In this document: in pieces, positions 44,309 to 54,122 of the stretch | Layout of the letters: every line of letters starts with the position of its first letter | Position numbering within the stretch: the first letter of the stretch is position 1 | From: JADJPO01 sp963825645 | Lineage (GTDB): Bacteria; Actinomycetota; Actinomycetes; Actinomycetales; Kineosporiaceae | Reading direction: 5' to 3' | Assembly: GCA_963825645.1 (NCBI GenBank) | Contig: CAWGTT010000002.1 | Location: forward strand, 1,018,599-1,082,598 | Length of the DNA: 64,000 nucleotides | Translations under genes and position numbers: made by a program | Notes under the pieces: model-generated | The model's input: the letters and a program-made list of their open reading frames with translations, nothing else | What the model was told of the DNA's origin: nothing | Database searches by the model: none

Positions 44309-45781
44309 ATGGTGCGCATGCCTGATCTGTTGGACACGTTCGACGCCGTCGTTCTCGGCGCCGGCTCCGGTGGCGAGGTGGTCGCCCAACGGCTCGCCGA
44401 GGCCGGCTGGCGGGTCGCGGCGATCGAAGCGGGCCTGGTCGGCGGCGCGTGCCCCTACGTCTCGTGCGTCCCCAGCAAGGCGCTGCTCCTGGCCGCTCGT
44501 CTTCGCCGCCGGGCGAGCGCAGGGCACCCGGCCGGCCACGTCACCGACCACGAGGACCGTGACCTCGCCTGGCGGGACGCCGTCCGCCGCCGGGACGAGG
44601 CGGCTGATCACCGTGACGACTCCGATGCGGCGTCCGCGCTCGGGGACGCCGGCGTCACCGTCGTGCGGGGCACCGGGGAGGTGACCGCCCGAGACGCCGG
44701 CGGCCGGGGCGGCGTCGTGAGCGTGACCCTCACCGACGGCGGCACACGCCAGATCGCCTGGCGCCGTGCGCTGGTCGTCGCCACCGGGAGCGAGGGCACC
44801 CGGCCCCCGATCGACGGCCTCGGCGACGTCCCCACCTGGACCAGCGAGGAGGCCCTGTCCTGCGGCGACCGGCCCGACCGGCTCGTCGTCCTCGGCGGTG
44901 GTGCGGTCGGCTGCGAGCTGTCGCAGGTCTACGCGTCGTTCGGCGTCCAGGTGACCCTCGTCGAGACCCTCGACTCGTTACTCGCCGGCGAACCCGACTG
45001 GGCCGGAGAGGGTTTGGCCGACGTGCTGCGGGGCAACGGCGTCGACCTCCGCCTGGGCGTGGCCGCCGAGCGCGCCGAGCCGGACGGCGGTGGCCTCGTG
45101 CTGCATCTGTCCGGTGGCGGCACCGTCGCCGCGGACCGGATCCTCGTGGCCACCGGGCGGCACCCGCGCACCGACGGTCTCGGCCTCGACGTCCTCGGCA
45201 TCGGGATCGAGGACGGCGACCCGCTCGCCGTCGACGGCCGCTGCCGGGTCCAGGGACCGGACGGCGCGCTGGACGACGTGTTCGCGGTCGGTGACGTCAC
45301 CGGGGTGGCGCCGTACACGCATACCGCGGCCTACCAGGGCCGGATCGTCGCCGCACACCTGCTCGAGCACGGCCGCGACGCCGACTACTCGGGTGTCCCG
45401 CGGGTTCTGTACACCGACCCCGCCGTCTTCGCCGTCGGGCTGACCGGTGCGGCGGCGCAGGACGCCGGTATCGCCGTCCGCACCGCCCGTTTCGACGTCG
45501 GTAGCACTGCGCGGGCGTTCGTGGAACAACGGGCCGGCACCCTCGAAGGCGCATCCGACGGCATGAGCACTCCCGGCCAGGTCGAGCTCGTCTGCGACGC
45601 CGACTCGCGCGCCCTTGTCGGCGCGTGCGCGGTCGGTCCGGCCGCGGACTCCTGGGCGGCGGAGCTGGCGCTCGCCGTCCGGGCCCGGCTGAGCGTGGAC
45701 CTGCTCGCCGACCACGTCCGGGCCTTCCCGACCTGGGAGGAGGCGCTCCAGCCGCCCGCAGAGGAGCTCGCCCGCGGCTGA
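44309..45781 (+). CDS. Class I flavoprotein disulfide reductase (MerA/Lpd-like)
   Basis: A 490-residue pyridine-nucleotide disulfide oxidoreductase. The FAD motif is VVLGAGSGGEVVAQ (14-27), the redox disulfide is GGACPYVSCVPSKA (Cys48, Cys53), the NAD(P)H motif is VVLGGGAVGCELSQVY and the second FAD motif is DVFAVGDVTG. The dimer domain is complete, but the HPT-x-x-E dyad of dihydrolipoamide and mercuric reductases reads AFPTWEE, so the catalytic His is missing. Lack of N-terminal HMA and C-terminal Cys pair argues against MerA. ATG 44318 is an alternative start. Confidence 0.85.
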   Translation: MVRMPDLLDTFDAVVLGAGSGGEVVAQRLAEAGWRVAAIEAGLVGGACPYVSCVPSKALLLAARLRRRASAGHPAGHVTDHEDRDLAWRDAVRRRDEAADHRDDSDAASALGDAGVTVVRGTGEVTARDAGGRGGVVSVTLTDGGTRQIAWRRALVVATGSEGTRPPIDGLGDVPTWTSEEALSCGDRPDRLVVLGGGAVGCELSQVYASFGVQVTLVETLDSLLAGEPDWAGEGLADVLRGNGVDLRLGVAAERAEPDGGGLVLHLSGGGTVAADRILVATGRHPRTDGLGLDVLGIGIEDGDPLAVDGRCRVQGPDGALDDVFAVGDVTGVAPYTHTAAYQGRIVAAHLLEHGRDADYSGVPRVLYTDPAVFAVGLTGAAAQDAGIAVRTARFDVGSTARAFVEQRAGTLEGASDGMSTPGQVELVCDADSRALVGACAVGPAADSWAAELALAVRARLSVDLLADHVRAFPTWEEALQPPAEELARG

Positions 45782-45859
45782 CCCCGAGTCCCGACGTGAC
45801 GCTGCTCGCCGTCCACCTCGCCGCGACCGCGGCGATGGCCCGCGGCTCAACGCCTCTCG

Positions 45860-46615
45860 TCAGGCCGCGAGGCCGGCGGCCGCTCGCTGCAGTGCCGCGG
45901 CGAGCGCCTGACGCGATCCCTCGAAGTCCGGCGCCGGAACGGAGACCCCGATCGCCCACCACGGGTCGGCCTCCTCACCGGTGTCGACCAGGACGGCCAG
46001 GCACGAGACCTCCTCACGGAACTGGCAGGTCTCGCTGAACACGCCGGCCCGGCACCGGGCCAGCTCGTGGTCCAGCCGGTCGCCGTCCACGACGGTGCGG
46101 CCGGTGAACGGACGCCACCCCTGGTCGGACAGGTAGGCACGCCGTCGCCCCGTGTCGAGCGTCGAGAGCAGGGCCTTGCCGAGCGCGGTCGCATGAGCCG
46201 CCTCGTGGAACCCGGGGATCAGGTCCTCCAGGTACGGCGAGCGCGGACCCTCGGCCGTCGTCGTGATCGTGACCCGATCGCCGACGAACCGGGCCAGGTA
46301 GGTGCTGTACCCGGTAGCCGCCGCCAGGGTGCGCAGCACCTCGGTGGCCGCCGGACGGCGGTTGAGCGAGGACACCAGGTCGGCGAACCGGTCCGCGATC
46401 CGCAGGCCCACGACGTAGTCGCCGTTCGGGCTGCGCACCAGATAGCCCTCGTAGGCGAGCGTGCGGAGCAGGTGATAACAGGTGGCCAGCGGCAGTCCGA
46501 CCCGGCGCGCCACGGCCTTGGCCGATAGACCCCGGGGGTCCTGCCCCACAGCCTCGAGGATCCGCAGGGCGCGCGAGACGCTGCGAATCAGGTCGGACGG
46601 CGGCGAGCCTGCCAC
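45860..46615 (-). CDS. IclR-family transcriptional regulator
   Basis: A 251-residue regulator. Residues 6-70 are the HTH_IclR winged helix (SVSRALRILEAVG, AVARRVGLPLATCYHLLRTL, GYLV) and about 80-245 the IclR effector domain (ATALGKALLSTL; GVSVPAPDF). GTG 46615 is chosen for the normal N-terminal length. It is divergent from the MIP18-like/amidohydrolase operon, with a TTCA-N5-TGAA element in the 88-base gap, so it probably controls that pair in response to an aromatic or organic-acid ligand. Confidence 0.88.
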   Translation of the reverse strand: MAGSPPSDLIRSVSRALRILEAVGQDPRGLSAKAVARRVGLPLATCYHLLRTLAYEGYLVRSPNGDYVVGLRIADRFADLVSSLNRRPAATEVLRTLAAATGYSTYLARFVGDRVTITTTAEGPRSPYLEDLIPGFHEAAHATALGKALLSTLDTGRRRAYLSDQGWRPFTGRTVVDGDRLDHELARCRAGVFSETCQFREEVSCLAVLVDTGEEADPWWAIGVSVPAPDFEGSRQALAAALQRAAAGLAA

Positions 46616-46618
46616 CGC

Positions 46619-46631
46619 TTCACTATATGAA
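46619..46631. promoter_or_regulatory. Putative IclR-type operator
   Basis: TTCACTATATGAA has TTCA/TGAA arms and an AT-rich centre, contrasting with the surrounding high GC. It lies four bases before the iclR-type GTG and about 70 bases before the divergent operon. Confidence 0.5.
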
Positions 46632-46703
46632 AACGGGCCCCTTGCCCGACAGGCTCTCGCGGGGTTGCCTGGCTGGACGCCGCTTCGACCGAGTGGAGGC
46701 CCG

Positions 46704-47156
46704 ATGACGCGCCCCGCCATTGTCCATGACACCCTCCATGACACCGTCTGCGACGTCTCCGATGCCGTCCGGGAACGGCTCCGCGGGGTGATCGACCCCT
46801 GCTGCCGGGATCGCGGCATCTCCGTGGTCGATATGGGCCTCGTGGACGACGTCCGCATCGACTCCGTTGGTCACGCGCAGGTGAGCATCATGCTCACCAG
46901 CGGCTGGTGCCCCTTCCAGGTCGACCTGGTCGGTGAGATCACCGAGGCGGCGACCTCCGTTCCCGGCGTCGCCTCGGCCGACGTCCGGATCACCCTGGAC
47001 CGGGTGTGGTCGCCGGCCCGGATGGCCGCAACGGCTCGCGAGCGGCTCCGCCTACTCCCCGACCCGAAGGACGCGGGCGGGCGCGACCGCTACCTCGCCG
47101 CCCACACCGACCCCCGCCCCCTGCCGCTCGTCGCCACCGGAGGTCCGACATCATGA
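46704..47156 (+). CDS. MIP18/PaaD-like (DUF59) metal-sulfur cluster protein
   Basis: A 150-residue MIP18-family protein. GISVVDMGLVDDVRI and LTSGWCPFQVDLVGEI carry the family core, with the conserved Cys in GWCPF. SufT/PaaD relatives help assemble or insert Fe-S or other metal clusters. GGAGG precedes ATG 46704, and the stop overlaps the amidohydrolase start by ATGA. The pairing suggests a dedicated maturation or partner role for that enzyme, which is unusual for a zinc hydrolase. Confidence 0.8.
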   Translation: MTRPAIVHDTLHDTVCDVSDAVRERLRGVIDPCCRDRGISVVDMGLVDDVRIDSVGHAQVSIMLTSGWCPFQVDLVGEITEAATSVPGVASADVRITLDRVWSPARMAATARERLRLLPDPKDAGGRDRYLAAHTDPRPLPLVATGGPTS

Positions 47157-48157
47157 TCCGCGACGCGTTCGTCTTCGACGGTGTTGCCCACCCCTTCAAC
47201 GCCGACCTCAAGAACGCCCTCGGCCGCCCGGGGGAGATGTTCGCCCAGCACCTGTATGCGTTCCACGCGACGCTGACCCCGGAAGGGAAGACGGTGCTGC
47301 CCGCCGAGGAGTGGCTCAAGCAGTGGGACATCGCTGAGATCAAGGACATGGTGTTCGAGGAGTCCGACACCGACATGCTGATCTCGATGCCGCTGCCGCT
47401 CACCGACCTGTTCAAGGACGGCCTGTCGCCGTGGCGCGAGTGCGCAGAGCTCGCCCAGCGCGACCCGGAGCGGATCGTGTTCTGGGGCACGGTCAACCCG
47501 ATGGAAGGCCGAAAAGCCCTGGACGAGATGGAGATCCAGGTGGGCGAGTTCGGCGCCAAGGGGTTCAAGTTCTACAACACCCGCTACGACTACGGGCAGC
47601 CGGTCCCATGGCGGATGGACGACCCGACGATCGCCTTCCCGGTCTTCGAGAAGGCTCAGGAGCTCGGCGTCAACCTGATCGGCGTGCACAAGGGCGTCCC
47701 GCTCGGGCCGCAGCCGATCGAGCACACCCAGACCTGGGACATGGACGGCGCAGCCGCCAACTTCCCCGACATCAACTTCGTCATCTACCACGTCGGCCTG
47801 CCGTTCCTCGACGAGACCTGCTGGCAGCTGATCCGCCACCCCAACCTGTACGCCTCGCTCGCCGCGACGATCGACTTCATCGTGCGTGCCCCACGGATGT
47901 TCGCCGAGATCATCGGCAAGCTGCTGTTCTGGTGTGGCGAGGACAAGATCGTCTACGGGTCGGAGGCGCCGATCTTCCACCCGCAGTGGGCGATCGAGGC
48001 CTTCATGGACTTCGAGATTCCGCAGGACCTCGTCGAGGGGTACGGCTACCCGCAGCTCACGCAGGTGGCCAAGCGCAAGATCCTCGGCGAGAACCTGCTC
48101 CGGTTGCACGGCATGGACGTCGAGGCGACGAAGGCCAGGTTGGGCCGAACTCGCTGA
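47153..48157 (+). CDS. Amidohydrolase (ACMSD-like TIM barrel)
   Basis: A 334-residue amidohydrolase-2 family enzyme. Short motif VAHPFN near the start replaces the usual HxH pair. LIGVHKGVPLG supplies the His after strand 5, FVIYHVGLPFLDE the next His, and KIVYGSEAPIFHP the region of the final acidic ligand. Family members include aminocarboxymuconate-semialdehyde and resorcylate decarboxylases and lactonases. Regulated by a divergent IclR protein, it probably acts in aromatic or carboxylate catabolism. Loss of a clean HxH motif means metal use may differ. Confidence 0.82.
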   Translation: MIRDAFVFDGVAHPFNADLKNALGRPGEMFAQHLYAFHATLTPEGKTVLPAEEWLKQWDIAEIKDMVFEESDTDMLISMPLPLTDLFKDGLSPWRECAELAQRDPERIVFWGTVNPMEGRKALDEMEIQVGEFGAKGFKFYNTRYDYGQPVPWRMDDPTIAFPVFEKAQELGVNLIGVHKGVPLGPQPIEHTQTWDMDGAAANFPDINFVIYHVGLPFLDETCWQLIRHPNLYASLAATIDFIVRAPRMFAEIIGKLLFWCGEDKIVYGSEAPIFHPQWAIEAFMDFEIPQDLVEGYGYPQLTQVAKRKILGENLLRLHGMDVEATKARLGRTR

Positions 48158-48191
48158 CCTGCTTGAGCACGCAGGACCTGGGTGGGGCCCG

Positions 48192-49821
48192 TCACTGAGC
48201 CCTGAGCATCGCCCTTAAGTGGGGCACGCGCTGTCGAACGGGCCAGGTGGAGGAGTGAAGGCGTGGCTGGAGTTCGGCCGCGGGTAGCGGCCTGCTGATG
48301 TGGTAGCCCTGTGCGGTGTGGCATCCGAGGTCGCGTAGTTCGCCGAGGATCGTGGCGTCCTCGACGCCTTCGGCGACGACGCGTAGCCCGAGGCTGGTGC
48401 CCAGACCGATGATGGTCTGTGACCAGGACGAGACTTGCGGGACGTGTGTCGGGGTTGCTGAGTCCACGGATGAACGACTGGTCGATCTTCACCTCGTGGA
48501 CCGGCAGCCGCTGGAGGTAGGACAGGCTCGAGTAGCCGGTGCCGAAGTCGTCCAGCGACAAGGAGATCCCGGATGCCGCAAGTCGCTCCAGTGTCGGGAT
48601 CGTCCGTTGCGGGTCGCCCATGAGAGCGCTCTCGGTGATCTCGAGGGTGAGCTGGTTGGCCGGAACGCCCGCCAGCGTCAGAGCCGCGGTGACCGTGTCG
48701 TGCACCGCGTGGTCCAGGAGGTTTCTGGCGGACAGGTTGACGGCGACGGCCAGGTCGAGACCGTCGTCATGCCAACGGCGGCACTGCTGGAGGGCCTGAG
48801 CGAGGACCGACCGGGTGAGCCTGTCGATCAGACCAGTGGACTCGGCGAGCGGGATGAAGACATCCGGACGAAGCGGCCCCAACGCTGGGTGGCTCCAGCG
48901 GACCAGCGCCTCGACACTGCTGATGGTGTCGTCGGTGAGGTGGAGTTTCGGCTGGTAGTGGACAGCCAGAGCGTCGGCGTCCAGCGCCTCATCCGCGTGC
49001 CGCAGCACGTCGGCGTCGGTGTGGTCGCTGCCGGCCAGCGCAACCCCAATGCTGGCCTCGGCGCTGATCGTCGCGTCCAGCAGCTCGATCGGCGCCGTCA
49101 GTGTGCCCTCGATGAGGTCCGCGACCTCGACGGCGATCTGTGGGGTCGCCGCCGGTAGCAGGACGGCGAACTCGTCGCCGCCCAGTCGCGCGATCGTCGC
49201 CTCGCCGAGGGCGAGCGCCTTGAGCCGATGGGCCACGACCTGCAGAAGCTGGTCGCCCACATGGTGCCCGAGGGTGTCGGTGCTGGCCAGCTTGAGCGCC
49301 AGCACCTGGGCGTCGGGTGCCACGCCGAGCTGCTTGCTGGCGTCGTCGTACTTGGGCTCGCCCGTCTTGTGGTCGACCTTCACATCGTCGTGGGCGGCGA
49401 TGATCCCGGCCATGTGGGTCCCGTGGCCGAAGGTGTCGAAGCCGAGCTCAGAGTCGGCGTTGGCCTCCAGGGAGAGGTCCGGACCGCGCACGACCTTGTC
49501 CGGGCCGTCCAGGCCGGGGACGGCGGCCACACCCGAGTCCACGACCGCGACGGTCACGCCCTGGCCGGTCACCGCACGTCCGGCGTCGTCCTTGTCGTGC
49601 CACACGTGCTGGGCGCCGACCGCATCGGTGATCGTATACAGCGATCCGGGGTCCTTCTTGGCGTTGTTCTTGCCGTAGAAGTCCTTTGCCTTCTTGTCCG
49701 CCTTGGCATCACCCCAGATGGTCCCGGCGACCTCGGTCTTCGAGTACTTGGGCGCCTTCGGCTCCTTCGCCATGGCGGGTGCGGCCGACGTCACCGGGAT
49801 GACCGCCACCGCCAAGGCCAC
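48192..49821 (-). pseudogene. Chimeric S8 peptidase-GGDEF-EAL open frame, 3' frameshifted
   Basis: One minus-strand frame joins parts of two genes. The first approximately 180 codons are an exported subtilisin-like half: signal-like start, VAVVDSG with catalytic Asp, and FGHGTHMAGI with catalytic His, ending at VLALKLAST. The frame then continues with DTLGHHVGDQLLQVVA, the middle of a GGDEF domain (RLGGDEFAVLLP intact), a shortened GGDEF end running straight into DADALAVHYQPKLHL, and an EAL domain (SSVEALVRW, ITESALMGD, LDDFGTGYSS). Near 48440 a frameshift moves the EAL end (VVAEGVEDA, HTAQGYHISRPL) into another frame. The S8 Ser is absent. It is probably a recombination relic. Confidence 0.75.
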
Positions 49822-50079
49822 GAGGACGTACCGGAAGCGGGGGCTGGTCGCCGTCCACTCAATCCTGGTGGCTCCTAGTCACAGATGGGGACTCACTGTG
49901 ACCAGAGTGGACCCTGCACGACGGCCTGCCTACGCTCTGGCCCGCTTATCGCCCACTAGGAACAACCCCGCCACGAGCAGAGTAGTCAGCTGCCTCGCCG
50001 GCCTCGCCGGCCTCGCCCGAATGGCACTCGGACGGCGCTTCGATCACTCGAATGCCGTCAACGTGCTCCCGCAGGGGGG

Positions 50080-51432
50080 CTACGTCATCTCCAGCAGACG
50101 GCGAAGGTCGACCACGCCGTGGTGCACCTTCAGACCCGTGACCTTGTTGGCGCTCTTCGTGACGTTCTCGCTTCGCTTGTCGCGCTTGGGCTCCCCACCG
50201 TCGCCGGAGTCCAGTGCGGCGGCGCCGGCCACGAACGGCGCGGCCATCGACGTGCCGCTCCACGATCCGAATCCGCAGGACAGCGCACTGACGATGCCGA
50301 CTCCGGGTGCCGCCACGTCAACCCAGTCCCCCCGAGCCGAGAAGGTGGCGAGCCCGGTGCCGTCCGCGCTCAAGGCACCGACCGAGATGACCTTGTCGAC
50401 CGCTGCCGGGTAGTGCTTGTCCTCCGAGCCGTCGTTGCCCGCCGCCGCGACGACGACCACGCCGGCCTTGGACGCCGCCTTGAGTGCCTCGGTCACGATC
50501 TTGGACTCCATCTTGTCCGGCGTGCCGAAGCTCATGTTGATCACGTCGGCGCCGTCGCTGATCGAGTCGTACACGGCCTCGGCCACCGTGAAGACGTTGC
50601 CCCGACCATCCGAGTCGAGCACGCGCTGGGGCAGGATCTTGGCGCCCGGGGCGACCAGCGCGACGACGCCGGCGACGAACGTGCCGTGGCCGTACCCCTC
50701 GTCGACGAGCGTGTCACCGTCCTGGTCGACGCCGTCACCCACCTCCCCCGGCGTCGAGTCGTCGTCCACGTAGTCGTAGCCGCCGGCGGCCAGCCGGCCG
50801 GCGAGTGCCGGGTGGTTCAACACCGCACCCGTGTCCAGCACGGCGACGACGGCGCCGGTCCCGTCAGCGCGCTGATGGACCGCCTCCAAGGCCAGCTGGG
50901 ACGCCGCCGGCTGGGCGAGGTACGCGGACGAGTCGTCCCCGTCGCAGGAGGGTCCTCCGCTGGGCCAGTAGTGGAATCGCTCGCCGTCGGTCGCATCGGC
51001 GACGCTGTTGATCTCGGCGTACGCCACGGACTTGGCCTTCTTCAGCTGCTTGATCAGCTTGCCGGCCTGTTTCTTCCATGCTTTGTCGCGCTTCGCCGGG
51101 TCCGCCTCGACGGTGTCGAGCGGAACGTCCAGCAGGTAGATGGACCGCGATGCCAGCAAAGCGGAGTGCGTCCGCGAACCGAGTTGTCGGTTGATCTGGT
51201 TGATGTCCGCGCCGGGGGACAGCTTGACCACGAGTTGGCCCGTCGCCTGTGGTGGGGAGACGACCGACCGGTCAGCTCGGTCCCAGGCTCCGTGGGGTGC
51301 TGCCCAGGCCGGGGCGGAGCCGGTTGCGGCGATCACGGTAGCGGCCACGGCCGTGACCAGGACACCGAGCGAAGCAGACCGCCGGCCGGAGCCAGGATGC
51401 GGCTTCTCGGCGACCCTCGCGTGCTGGTGCAT
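50080..51432 (-). CDS. Exported subtilisin-family serine protease (S8)
   Basis: A 450-residue secreted protease. ATG 51432 overlaps the CHAT gene stop (TGATG), so translation is coupled. The signal peptide spans about residues 1-45, an I9-like propeptide about 60-145 (QLVVKLSPGADINQINRQL), then the catalytic domain with Asp200 (VAVLDTG), His249 (YGHGTFVAG), oxyanion Asn333 (AAAGNDG) and Ser395 (SGTSMAAPF). All catalytic residues are present. It is the final gene of an ECF sigma/anti-sigma/CHAT operon and may be activated, or act, in the same response. Confidence 0.9.
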   Translation of the reverse strand: MHQHARVAEKPHPGSGRRSASLGVLVTAVAATVIAATGSAPAWAAPHGAWDRADRSVVSPPQATGQLVVKLSPGADINQINRQLGSRTHSALLASRSIYLLDVPLDTVEADPAKRDKAWKKQAGKLIKQLKKAKSVAYAEINSVADATDGERFHYWPSGGPSCDGDDSSAYLAQPAASQLALEAVHQRADGTGAVVAVLDTGAVLNHPALAGRLAAGGYDYVDDDSTPGEVGDGVDQDGDTLVDEGYGHGTFVAGVVALVAPGAKILPQRVLDSDGRGNVFTVAEAVYDSISDGADVINMSFGTPDKMESKIVTEALKAASKAGVVVVAAAGNDGSEDKHYPAAVDKVISVGALSADGTGLATFSARGDWVDVAAPGVGIVSALSCGFGSWSGTSMAAPFVAGAAALDSGDGGEPKRDKRSENVTKSANKVTGLKVHHGVVDLRRLLEMT

Positions 51433-54122
51433 CAGATGTCCTCTCGGTCGGGAGGAGCGCCGACGGTGATGAACGGCGCCCAGTGGAACGGATGGGGATA
51501 CTCGCTCAGGGTGGCGAGTTGCGCATTCCGCAGTGCCGTCGAGGGGTGCACTCCGTCCGCCAGCCCCTGGTGCAGACCGACCATCAGCGATGCCGTGCAT
51601 CGGTCATCGGCCACCCACTGGCTCACGACCACGCACCGTGCCCCGGCGCCGAGCAGGCTTCGAGCCAGCCCGGTGGCCTCGTCCCCGCTGACATTCACCC
51701 GTGCCGTCTCGCAGGCGCTCAGCACCACGATCGTGCCGTCGGCGACCGCCTCGACGAGGTCGGCGGCCCGCACCCAGCGGTCGGCCAGTCGTAGGGAGCT
51801 GAAGGCCGGGTTGCTGGAGCGGAACAAGCCGTGACACGCCAGATGCACGAGGTCGGCCCGAGCGATCGCTGCACGCACCTGGTCGAGGGTCGCTGCATCT
51901 CCCAGGACCATCGTGGAACCCTCGTAGACGGCGGCCACGTGGCGCGCCTCGTCCTCGATCAGCGACACGCTGTCGTCGGCGACGCCGACCACGGCGACCG
52001 CCGTGCTGCGCCGTGTGGGGACAGGTGACAGGGCTGCCGCCGCGGCCAGACTCGGGGCGATGGTGATCACCCACTCGGCGAGCAGGTAGTCCTGTCCGTC
52101 GTACAGGGCGTGGAACGGCACCCGGTGCAGCAGGCCATGGGGGACGACGACGAGCTGCCGCGGGCCGACACCGCTCACCGGCCCCTCAGGCATCAGGAAG
52201 TCTCGCACCGGCGCGACGATGCGCAGGTAGAGCTCGTGCAGGATGCGCTGGCACGCTCCGGTTCGGGCGGCGCCATGCCGGGCGATCACGCCGGCGGCGT
52301 GACGGCCCAGATGCGCCTCCAGGTCGTCCAGGAGACGCGATACCGCGGCGACCGTGCTCACCCGTCGCGCGCCGTAGCCGCCACCCGGCCGCGGCACGAA
52401 CGCCACGATCTGGTCCTCGACGAGGTGGAAGGCGACGGCGGGCGTCGCCGGGACGAGCCGGGACGGGACGGCGTCCGCGGCCCGGGGGGCGGCGCGAGGG
52501 GCCAAGGCATCGCGGGTGGAGATCTGTCGTTCCAGTTCCTCCACCCGGGCGCGGGCACCGGGGCGATGGGAGTGGTCCGCGCTGAACAAGGCGGAATAGC
52601 CGGCATCGAGCTGGCTCTGTAGGGCGACTCCGACCGGGTCGACCGAGTCGGATCGGGGCCGCACTGCCCCCCGCAGCACCTCGACCAGAGTCCTGCCCTT
52701 GGCCTCGTCCGCGAGGAGACCCGCTCGGTCGACGTCCGCAACCTCCCCCCGATCGAGCAGTGCGGCGATCAGCCCATGCCGGGCCTCGGCACTGCTGCGA
52801 AGGAAGGCCGCACGCAGAGTCTCGTCGAGCAGGGGGGTGGCCATGGTCTCTACCAGGCTGAGGGCCTCCTCGAACTGCCGGATGGATGCATCGAGATCTC
52901 CGGCGCGGCGCAGCCGCGATCCCTCCCCCTGGGCCACGGCGACGCGCAAGTGGGGTAGACCGAGCTCGTCAGCGAGGAGTCGGGCCCGGGCCAGGTACCC
53001 GGCGGTGGCGTCCGGGTCGGGCGCGGTGAGCTCAGCGAGACGGATCAGGCTCAGGCAGCGCACCCCCGGCCAGGACTGCCCGTCGACCAGGGCGGCAGCG
53101 TGTGTGGCGTGGGCCATGGCCTCGGCCCCCTCGCTGATCCGCGACAGCCGCAGTAGCACGCCGGCGCGGCTGGCCGCGTCGTTGACCGCGGCGTACAGGT
53201 CGCCCGCCTCCGCGAATGCCTCCTTGGCGTCGTCGAGCCGGTCGGCGCGGGCGTGTCCGGTGCCGCTGATGGCGAGGGCGGCCGCCAGATCGTGGTCCAG
53301 CCCGGCCAGGCGGAGATCCGGAATCACCTCGAGCGCCAGGCTCAAGGCCTCATCGTCCAGGCCCAGCGCCTGCAGCGTCGACGCCGTCTCGATGGACAGC
53401 CGCCAGCCTTCGGTCCGGGCGCCGAGGGACGTCAGCAGGGTGCTCGCGCGCTCGTAGTCCGCGAGCGCCTCGGCGTAGCGTCCGAGCGCGGCGAAGGCGG
53501 CCCCCCGATGACCCAGGCACTTACCCAGCCAGTGCGGGTCACGGCCGCCCTCGAAGGCGGCCGTCGCCCGTTGCAGACAGTCCAGACCCGAGGCCGCGTC
53601 GCCCAGTGTCAGCAGCTCGATGCCCTGGTTGGCCAGGGCTGCGGTGGCTTCGTGCTCACCACCGAGCTCCCGCCAGGCCGCCTCGGCGCGGCCGTAGGCC
53701 TCGATGGCCTCCTCATGCCGTCCGGTGAAGCCGAGGCACACCCCGAGGTTTCCCAGGGCCGCGGCGCGTAGTCCCATCACGTCCTCGCCCGGCTCCACCT
53801 CGTCCAGCGCGGTCAGCATCGCCCGTCCCACCGCTGCGGCCTCGTCGTGACGGCCGAGGTCGTCCAGGACATGCATCCGGCCGAGATCGGTGCGCAGCGC
53901 CGCCAGCTCCGCGCCCAGGCGCTGGTAGATACCCCGGGCGGTCGCGATATGGCTCAGCGCCTGCTCGGGTTGTCCGGACTGAACAAGGAGCCGTGCCCTC
54001 ACATAGGCCGCGGAGGCCGCCGCATCCAGATGCTCCTCGTCCAGAGCGTCGGCCTCCCGCTGCACCCGTACTCCGCTGTCGGGTTCGTTCAGGAGCCGGT
54101 CGCCGACGTCCTGTCTGATCAC
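51432..54122 (-). CDS. TPR-CHAT caspase-like protease
   Basis: An 896-residue cytosolic protein. Residues about 25-480 are tandem TPR-like helical repeats (AALGNLGVCLGFTGRHEEAIEAYGRA, repeated in varied form), followed by a linker and a C-terminal CHAT domain (about 590-896). The caspase-type dyad is intact: His764 in VHLACHG and Cys804 in VVLSACETA. GTG 54122 overlaps the preceding stop by GTGA. CHAT proteases act as effectors in several bacterial signalling and defence systems, with TPRs as sensor or scaffold. Here it sits between a probable anti-sigma factor and an exported S8 protease; its target is unknown. Confidence 0.88.
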   Translation of the reverse strand: MIRQDVGDRLLNEPDSGVRVQREADALDEEHLDAAASAAYVRARLLVQSGQPEQALSHIATARGIYQRLGAELAALRTDLGRMHVLDDLGRHDEAAAVGRAMLTALDEVEPGEDVMGLRAAALGNLGVCLGFTGRHEEAIEAYGRAEAAWRELGGEHEATAALANQGIELLTLGDAASGLDCLQRATAAFEGGRDPHWLGKCLGHRGAAFAALGRYAEALADYERASTLLTSLGARTEGWRLSIETASTLQALGLDDEALSLALEVIPDLRLAGLDHDLAAALAISGTGHARADRLDDAKEAFAEAGDLYAAVNDAASRAGVLLRLSRISEGAEAMAHATHAAALVDGQSWPGVRCLSLIRLAELTAPDPDATAGYLARARLLADELGLPHLRVAVAQGEGSRLRRAGDLDASIRQFEEALSLVETMATPLLDETLRAAFLRSSAEARHGLIAALLDRGEVADVDRAGLLADEAKGRTLVEVLRGAVRPRSDSVDPVGVALQSQLDAGYSALFSADHSHRPGARARVEELERQISTRDALAPRAAPRAADAVPSRLVPATPAVAFHLVEDQIVAFVPRPGGGYGARRVSTVAAVSRLLDDLEAHLGRHAAGVIARHGAARTGACQRILHELYLRIVAPVRDFLMPEGPVSGVGPRQLVVVPHGLLHRVPFHALYDGQDYLLAEWVITIAPSLAAAAALSPVPTRRSTAVAVVGVADDSVSLIEDEARHVAAVYEGSTMVLGDAATLDQVRAAIARADLVHLACHGLFRSSNPAFSSLRLADRWVRAADLVEAVADGTIVVLSACETARVNVSGDEATGLARSLLGAGARCVVVSQWVADDRCTASLMVGLHQGLADGVHPSTALRNAQLATLSEYPHPFHWAPFITVGAPPDREDI

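Noticed and set aside
44309..45781. Mercuric reductase of a mer operon
   Set aside because: No HMA domain, no C-terminal Cys pair, no merR or merT nearby.
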